From the NCBI GenBank assembly GCA_965365445.1, contig CBDUBS010000057.1, forward strand, positions 1 through 20,189: 20,189 nucleotides of DNA, given 5' to 3'. Within the stretch, counting starts at the first letter, position 1. Each line of letters starts with the position of its first letter. Source of the stretch: CBDUBS01 sp965365445. GTDB taxonomy: Bacteria > Bacteroidota > Rhodothermia > Rhodothermales > DASSAV01. Positions 15,054 through 20,189 of this stretch are shown here, piece after piece. A program made the translations under genes and the position numbers. Under the pieces are notes generated by a model that saw only the letters and a list, made by a program, of their open reading frames with translations, was not told the origin of the DNA and did not search any database.

Positions 15054-16523
15054 ATGCATAAAATACCTTACGTACTCGCCGCGCTGGCCGTGCTCGCCCT
15101 TCCCGCCTGCGACGACTTCCTCAACGTCGAGCCGGAAACGTTCGTTTCCACGGACAACTATTACAAAACCCCGGGGCAGGTGGACCTTGCCGTTACGGGG
15201 CTGTATGCCAACGCGCAGACGCTGCACAACACCCTTCAGTGGGGTTTCGGCGAGTTCCGCTCCGATAACACCACCTTCCAGTTCAATCCGCAGGACCGCG
15301 GCGGCTCTCCCTTCGAGGAGATCGACTGGTTCCTGATGAACGCCGACAACGGCAACATCGCCTCCTACTGGGATGTTACCTACTCGGGCATCATGCGGGC
15401 CAACTTCATCCTGAACTCCATCGACCCTGTGCCGTACACGGATGAAGCGCTCAAGGCGACCCGGAAGGGGGAGGCGCAGTTTTTCCGGGCGTTCCATTAC
15501 TTCAACCTGGTGCGCCTCTACGGCGACGTGCCCATCGTGAAAGAGCCGATCACCTCGCCGGCCGCTTCCGCCGAGCCGCAGCGCCGGCCGGTCGATGAGG
15601 TATACTCCGAGGTCATCATCCCGGACCTCGAGGCCGCCGTGGCCGGGCTTCCGGAAACGACCTCGCAGTTCGGGCGCATCACCAAAGGGGCCGCCCGGAC
15701 CCTGCTGGCCAAGGTATACATGGAGCGGAAAAACTGGGCGGCCGCCGAAACGCAGCTCCGGGCCATCGTGTCGTCGAACCGGTACAGCCTCCTGCCGAAC
15801 TACGCCGCCATCTTCAACCCGAACAACATGAACAACCCGGAGATCATCTGGGGCGTGCTGTATATCGGCGGCAACGACGACGGCGAAGCGGGCAACTTCA
15901 TGACTCGTTTCGCTCCTTTCAACTCCGGCAAACAGGTCATCGGCCAGGGCGTCGAAGGGTTCAACGGCGTCGGCTCCCGGGCCGGGCTAAACCAGCCGAC
16001 GCAGGACCTCATCGACACCTACGAGCCGGGCGACCGGCGCAAGGATGCTTCCCTGCGCACCTACTTCCTCTCGGCCAGGGGCGATACCGTGCGCGAGGCG
16101 TACATCCAGAAGTACTGCTGCTACATGGTCAAGGCCGGGCAGGAAAGCACCATCTGGCCGGTCTACCGCTACGCCGACGTACTCCTGATGCTCGGGGAGA
16201 CCCTGCTGGAACAGGGCCGCGCCGCCGAAGGGGCTACGTTCGTCAACCAGGTGCGGCAGCGGGCCGGGCTGGCTCCGCTGGCTACGCTCACCACGGAAAC
16301 GCTGCGCCGCGAGCGCCGGGTGGAACTGGCCTTCGAGAACCACCGCTGGTTCGATCTCGTACGCTGGGGCATCGCGGAACCCGTGATGCGCACACACGGC
16401 AACCAGCTGAAACAGCAGCGCCCGATCATTCCGCCCGAGGCCTTTACCACCATCCGGACCCTGCTTGCCATCCCCGGCGCCGAGGTCCGCGCCTGGGGCT
16501 ACACGCAGAACCCCGGCTGGTAA
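15054..16523 (+). CDS. SusD/RagB-family outer-membrane glycan-binding lipoprotein
   Basis: 489-residue surface lipoprotein that caps SusC and captures glycan. The signal sequence ends in the lipobox LPAC with Cys19 as the lipidated residue, followed by DDFLNVEPE, a common start of mature SusD proteins. The helical tetratricopeptide-like core is recognisable by GEAQFFRAFHYFNLVRLYGDVP and, near the C-terminus, YRYADVLLMLGE, RQRAGLAPL and RRERRVELAFENHRWFDLVRWG. The start at 15054 is chosen because it begins the lipoprotein signal 11 bases after SusC ends; the frame stays open upstream only as a shadow of the transporter gene. A consecutive CysCys pair (QKYCCYMV) is unusual but not diagnostic. 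It is followed after 71 bases, which contain an inverted repeat, by the sulfatase-GH3 gene. Confidence 0.96.
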   Translation: MHKIPYVLAALAVLALPACDDFLNVEPETFVSTDNYYKTPGQVDLAVTGLYANAQTLHNTLQWGFGEFRSDNTTFQFNPQDRGGSPFEEIDWFLMNADNGNIASYWDVTYSGIMRANFILNSIDPVPYTDEALKATRKGEAQFFRAFHYFNLVRLYGDVPIVKEPITSPAASAEPQRRPVDEVYSEVIIPDLEAAVAGLPETTSQFGRITKGAARTLLAKVYMERKNWAAAETQLRAIVSSNRYSLLPNYAAIFNPNNMNNPEIIWGVLYIGGNDDGEAGNFMTRFAPFNSGKQVIGQGVEGFNGVGSRAGLNQPTQDLIDTYEPGDRRKDASLRTYFLSARGDTVREAYIQKYCCYMVKAGQESTIWPVYRYADVLLMLGETLLEQGRAAEGATFVNQVRQRAGLAPLATLTTETLRRERRVELAFENHRWFDLVRWGIAEPVMRTHGNQLKQQRPIIPPEAFTTIRTLLAIPGAEVRAWGYTQNPGW

Positions 16524-16540
16524 GTCTTTTCCTATATTAC

Positions 16541-16576
16541 GGGCGTGAGCGGGGTCCACAGGCTTTGCTCACGCCC
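16541..16576 (+). repeat. Inverted repeat between susD and the sulfatase-GH3 gene
   Basis: GGGCGTGAGC (16541-16550) is perfectly complementary to GCTCACGCCC (16567-16576) around a 16-base loop. There is no T-run after it, so it is not a classic terminator. A smaller hairpin (CCGTT at 16576-16580 with AACGG at 16586-16590) sits immediately before the next ATG. Stem-loops at this place in polysaccharide loci can stabilise susCD mRNA or lower downstream expression. Confidence 0.6.
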
Positions 16577-16594
16577 CGTTCATTAAACGGCGCC

Positions 16595-19500
16595 ATGAAC
16601 ACCCGTGCGGTTTTGAAACACCTCTGCCGGTTCCTCTTGCCTGTCCTGACGGTCGGGGTTGTACAGGCCCAACCCGTTCAGAAGCCCAACGTGCTCGTCA
16701 TTCTCATCGACGATCTGGGCTGGAGCGACCTGGGGGTGTACGGCAACCCCTTTCACGAAACCCCTCATATCGACCGGCTGGCCGCCGAGGGCGTCCGCTT
16801 CACCGATGGCTACGCGGCTGCTCCGCTGTGCTCGCCGACCCGCGCCTCCATCCTCACCGGCCGCACCCCGGCATCGCTCCACATTACCGAGCATTTCCAC
16901 GGCAACCCCCCGCCGGAGCCGTGGCAACCGCTGGCTACGCCGGTGCAGGAAAGCCACCTGCCGCTCGAAACCCTTACCCTGGCCGAGCACCTGAAAGAAG
17001 CCGGATACGCCACGGCCCACATCGGGAAATGGCACCTCGGCGGCAACGGCTCGCTTCCCGAGGACCACGGCTTCGACCTCAACATAGCCGGAAGCGGCCG
17101 GGGGCTGCCTCCTTCGTTCTTCTATCCCTACGTGGAGCCCGGCTCCGGGCGCGATCTGTTCGGTGAACCCATTCAGCCGGAGCGCCGGGGCGAATACCTC
17201 ACCGACCGACTTACCGGCGAAGCCGTCGCCTACCTGGAAGCGCATCGGGAAGGTCCGTTCTTCCTTCATCTGGCGTATTACACCGTTCACGTTCCCATCG
17301 AGGGCAAACCCGACCTCGTGGCGAAATACGAGAAAAAGCAGCGTGAGGGCCGGTTCGACCACGCCAACCCGCATTACGCCGCCATGATCGAGAGCCTGGA
17401 CCAGAACGTAGGCCGCCTCATGGCCGCACTCTCCCGGCTCGACCTGGACCGGCGCACGCTCGTATTCTTCCTCTCCGATAACGGCGGCCTGAGCGTCCGC
17501 GAGGTGCCCGCCTTTGCCCGGCATACCCCCGCCACCGCGAACGATCCGCTGCGTGCGGGGAAGGGCTATCTGTACGAAGGGGGCATCCGGGCGCCGTTTC
17601 TCGCCCGCTGGCCCGGCGTCATACCGCCCGGTTCGGTGAGCGCCGAGCCGGTCTCCACCATCGACCTGTTCCCCACGGTAGCCGACTTCGCCGGCGCTCC
17701 GGTGGATGTGGAAGGCGTCAGCCTGCGCCCGCTGCTTGACGGCAACCTGGACCGCACGGCGCTGTTCTGGCACCTGCCGCACTACAGCCCCCAGGGGGGC
17801 CGCCCGGCAAGCGCCATCCGGGAAGGATCGCTCAAGCTCCTGGAATCGCTCGAAACGGGGGCGGTAGAACTGTACGACCTCCAGGCCGACCCCGGCGAAA
17901 CCCGCAACCTGGCGGATGAGAGGCCCGAGACGGCCCGCCGCCTTCGGGACCGGCTGGCGGCGTGGCGGGGCGAGGTCGGCGCCCAGATGCCGGTTCCCAA
18001 CCCCGGCTACGACGCCGGCGCTCCGATCCCTCCCCGGTATGTCGCTTCGGGTCCGGATACCCCGGTCTACCGCCGCTCCGACGCCTCAACCGACCGCCGC
18101 GTGGCCGACCTCCTCGCGCGCATGACCCTGGAGGAAAAAATCGGGCAACTCACCCAGTACAGCGCCCACGGGTCGGATGAAGCGCACTACGAACGGCTGG
18201 CCCGCGACGGGAAGGCAGGCTCGTACCTGAACGTGGCATTCAACTGGCTCGAAGTGGATACCTCCGGGGTTTACCGCGAAAACCCGAATGCCATCCTCAC
18301 GGCGGGAGCCGTTCGGACCAATCGGCTGCAACGGATTGCCGTCGAAGAGAGCCGTCTGGGCATCCCGCTGTTGTTCGCCCACGACGTCATCCACGGGTTC
18401 AGAACCATCTTCCCTGTGCCGCTCGGCATCGCCGCCTCCTGGAACCCCGATAACGCCCGGCGGTCCGCCCGCATCGCGGCGGTGGAGGCTTCCGCTACGG
18501 GCATCCGGTGGACCTTCGCCCCCATGATCGATGTCTCGCGCGATCCCCGCTGGGGCCGCATCGTCGAGAGCGCCGGGGAGGACCCGTACCTGAACGCCGT
18601 CATGGGGGCCGCGGCCGTCCGGGGCTTTCAGGCCGGAGCCGGCTCCCGGCCGGGCCAGGCGCTTTCCGAACCGACGGCCCTGATGGCTACGGCCAAACAC
18701 TTCGCGGCCTACGGCGCCACGGAAGGCGGCCGCGACTATAACACGGTGGACGTTTCCCTGCAAACGCTCCGGGAAACGTACCTGCCCCCCTTCAAGGCGG
18801 CCCTCGACGCCGGAGCCGCTTCGTTCATGGCGGCCTTCAACGAAATCGGGGGCGTGCCGGCTTCATCCAACAGGTACATTTTCCAGCACGTGCTCCGCGA
18901 GGAGTGGGGGTTCGACGGACTCGTCGTGAGCGACTGGGGTTCCATCTACGAACTGCTCAACCACGGCAGCGCCCCCGACCTGGCCGAAGCGGCCGAGGCT
19001 GCCCTGGAGGCCGGGGTGGATATCGACATGGAATCGAACGCGTACGCCCGCCACCTGGCCGACCTCGTCCGCACGGGAGCCGTGGCCGGGGCGACCGTCG
19101 ATTCGGCCGCGGCCCGGGTGCTCGCGGCCAAGTTCGAGCTGGGCCTTTTCGAATCGCCCTACGTCGATACCAGCCGGGCGGCCCGGGTGCTGCTCTCCGA
19201 CGAGCATCTTGCCGCCGCCCGGGAAATCGCCGGGCAGTCGCTCGTCCTCCTGAAGAACGATAACAACCTGCTGCCCCTGCGCCCGGATGCGAAGATCGCC
19301 CTCATCGGCTCTCTGGCCGACGATCCGAAATCCCAGCTCGGAAGCTGGCTCGCCGCCGGCAGCACCGGCGATGCCGTCACCCTCCTCGAAGGCATACGGG
19401 AGGCCGTCGCCGTCCCCCGGAACGTGCGCTACGTCCCCGCCGTGGCCCCCGATACCACCTACCCCGGCGGCATCGAAAGGGCGGTGGAGGCCGCCCGTTG

Positions 19501-20189
19501 GGCCGACATAGCGGTGGTCGTCGTAGGCGAAACCGCCGCCATGAGCGGCGAAGCCCGCAGCCGCGCCTCGCTCGATCTGCCCGGCGACCAGCTGGATCTG
19601 CTCAAAGCCGTTCACGCCACCGGCACGCCTGTTGTCGTCGTACTCATGAACGGCCGGCCGCTCTCCGTAACCTGGGCCGCCGAGCACGCACCGGCCATTC
19701 TCGAAGCGTGGTTCCCGGGAACGATGGCCGGCCCGGCCGTGGCCGACGTACTGTTCGGCAAGGTCAACCCCTCGGGCAAGCTGCCGGCGACCTTCCCCCG
19801 CTCCGTCGGCATGGTTCCATATCATTACAACCATAAAAACACCGGACGTCCTACCATCTCCAATTACATCGATATCGAAAACACCCCCCTGTTTCCGTTC
19901 GGGCACGGCCTGAGCTACACGACGTTCCGGTACGACAACCTGGTCCTCAGCGACTCGGTGATTACGCCGGAGGGCCGCCTGCGCGTCTCGGCGGAAATAA
20001 CGAACACCGGCTCGCGTCCCGGAACCGAGGTGGTCCAGCTGTACCTCCGGGATCGGGTGGGCAGCGTTACCCGCCCGGTGCTCGAACTGAAAGGGTTCCA
20101 GCGGGTCGGCCTGGCCCCCGGTGAAACGACCACCGTTTCCTTCACACTCGGCCCCGACGAACTGGCGTACCCGCTGCCGGACGGCGCGG
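16595..20189 (+). CDS. Sulfatase-GH3 beta-glycosidase fusion, secreted, 3'-truncated by window edge
   Basis: One uninterrupted frame of 1198 codons that leaves the window open. Residues 1-25 are a signal peptide ending VQA before QP. Residues about 30-470 form a complete S1-type sulfatase. It has metal ligands Asp39/Asp40 (IDDLGWSD), CSPTR with Cys79 as the formylglycine precursor, Lys145/His147 (GKWHL), Asp295/Asn296 (SDNGG) and Lys323. A linker (about 471-499) leads to a GH3 enzyme of BglX type. Its barrel (about 500-835) has LLARMTLEEKIGQL, AKHF (700-703) and nucleophile Asp780 in VVSDWG. The alpha/beta sandwich (about 869-1085) has candidate acid/base Glu986 in SGEARSR. FPFGHGLSYT and an FnIII-like domain follow from about 1127. 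Roughly 30-40 residues should be missing at the end. I checked the junction codon by codon (17500-18400) and found no stop or frame change. The GH3 part has no signal peptide of its own, which argues for a real fusion. Probable role: desulfation and exo-cleavage of a sulfated glycan in the periplasm. Confidence 0.92.
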   Translation, partial: MNTRAVLKHLCRFLLPVLTVGVVQAQPVQKPNVLVILIDDLGWSDLGVYGNPFHETPHIDRLAAEGVRFTDGYAAAPLCSPTRASILTGRTPASLHITEHFHGNPPPEPWQPLATPVQESHLPLETLTLAEHLKEAGYATAHIGKWHLGGNGSLPEDHGFDLNIAGSGRGLPPSFFYPYVEPGSGRDLFGEPIQPERRGEYLTDRLTGEAVAYLEAHREGPFFLHLAYYTVHVPIEGKPDLVAKYEKKQREGRFDHANPHYAAMIESLDQNVGRLMAALSRLDLDRRTLVFFLSDNGGLSVREVPAFARHTPATANDPLRAGKGYLYEGGIRAPFLARWPGVIPPGSVSAEPVSTIDLFPTVADFAGAPVDVEGVSLRPLLDGNLDRTALFWHLPHYSPQGGRPASAIREGSLKLLESLETGAVELYDLQADPGETRNLADERPETARRLRDRLAAWRGEVGAQMPVPNPGYDAGAPIPPRYVASGPDTPVYRRSDASTDRRVADLLARMTLEEKIGQLTQYSAHGSDEAHYERLARDGKAGSYLNVAFNWLEVDTSGVYRENPNAILTAGAVRTNRLQRIAVEESRLGIPLLFAHDVIHGFRTIFPVPLGIAASWNPDNARRSARIAAVEASATGIRWTFAPMIDVSRDPRWGRIVESAGEDPYLNAVMGAAAVRGFQAGAGSRPGQALSEPTALMATAKHFAAYGATEGGRDYNTVDVSLQTLRETYLPPFKAALDAGAASFMAAFNEIGGVPASSNRYIFQHVLREEWGFDGLVVSDWGSIYELLNHGSAPDLAEAAEAALEAGVDIDMESNAYARHLADLVRTGAVAGATVDSAAARVLAAKFELGLFESPYVDTSRAARVLLSDEHLAAAREIAGQSLVLLKNDNNLLPLRPDAKIALIGSLADDPKSQLGSWLAAGSTGDAVTLLEGIREAVAVPRNVRYVPAVAPDTTYPGGIERAVEAARWADIAVVVVGETAAMSGEARSRASLDLPGDQLDLLKAVHATGTPVVVVLMNGRPLSVTWAAEHAPAILEAWFPGTMAGPAVADVLFGKVNPSGKLPATFPRSVGMVPYHYNHKNTGRPTISNYIDIENTPLFPFGHGLSYTTFRYDNLVLSDSVITPEGRLRVSAEITNTGSRPGTEVVQLYLRDRVGSVTRPVLELKGFQRVGLAPGETTTVSFTLGPDELAYPLPDGA

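Noticed and set aside
18122..18124. Separate GH3 gene starting at the ATG in RMTLEEK (residue 510)
   Set aside because: This Met lies inside the conserved first helix of GH3 enzymes; starting there would remove part of the domain and leave no export signal, and the frame is continuous with the sulfatase.
1..20189. CRISPR arrays, tRNA or rRNA genes, insertion sequences and attachment sites
   Set aside because: No regularly spaced repeats, no transposase or integrase motifs and no tRNA-like cloverleaf were noticed; intergenic gaps are short.

Overview
The window looks like a chromosome segment of a GC-rich member of the Bacteroidota, most likely the Rhodothermia/Rhodothermales side of the phylum. 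This is inferred from the SusC/SusD pair, the Bacteroidota-type ECF sigma factor with a FecR anti-sigma factor, the many secreted carbohydrate enzymes and the high GC. No rRNA or other marker gene is present to confirm it. No tRNA, rRNA, CRISPR array or insertion sequence was seen, and coding density is high.

Left part (1-5575): the 3' two thirds of a phosphoglucomutase gene runs into the window and converges, with a 6-base gap, on a minus-strand pair. That pair is a secreted DUF1080 (3-keto-disaccharide hydrolase family) protein followed by a secreted DUF4962/heparinase II-III-like polysaccharide lyase. Divergent from it is a Tat-exported aldo/keto reductase, followed by a small FmdB-type zinc-ribbon protein. 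The lyase, keto-sugar family and oxidoreductase genes suggest a periplasmic sugar-processing group.

Middle part (5582-9295, all minus strand): a membrane-anchored N-acetylmuramoyl-L-alanine amidase overlaps by 29 bases an actin homologue that resembles the magnetosome actin MamK more than MreB. A strong intrinsic terminator follows, only about 15 bases before the start of a dihydrofolate reductase gene, and then a PfkB-family 1-phosphofructokinase-like gene.

Right part (9601 to the right edge, plus strand): a polysaccharide-utilization-type locus. It comprises an ECF sigma factor, a FecR anti-sigma factor, a SusC-type TonB-dependent transporter carrying an N-terminal STN signalling domain, a SusD lipoprotein, and one continuous frame that joins a complete S1-type sulfatase to a GH3 beta-glycosidase. 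The logic is familiar: ligand at SusC/SusD signals through STN to FecR, which releases the sigma factor. The sulfatase-GH3 protein would desulfate and then cleave an imported or surface-bound sulfated glycan. The fusion is cut by the window edge within its C-terminal FnIII-like domain.

The most notable items are the sulfatase-GH3 fusion, the MamK-like actin translationally coupled to a cell-wall amidase, and the terminator placed in the leader of folA.
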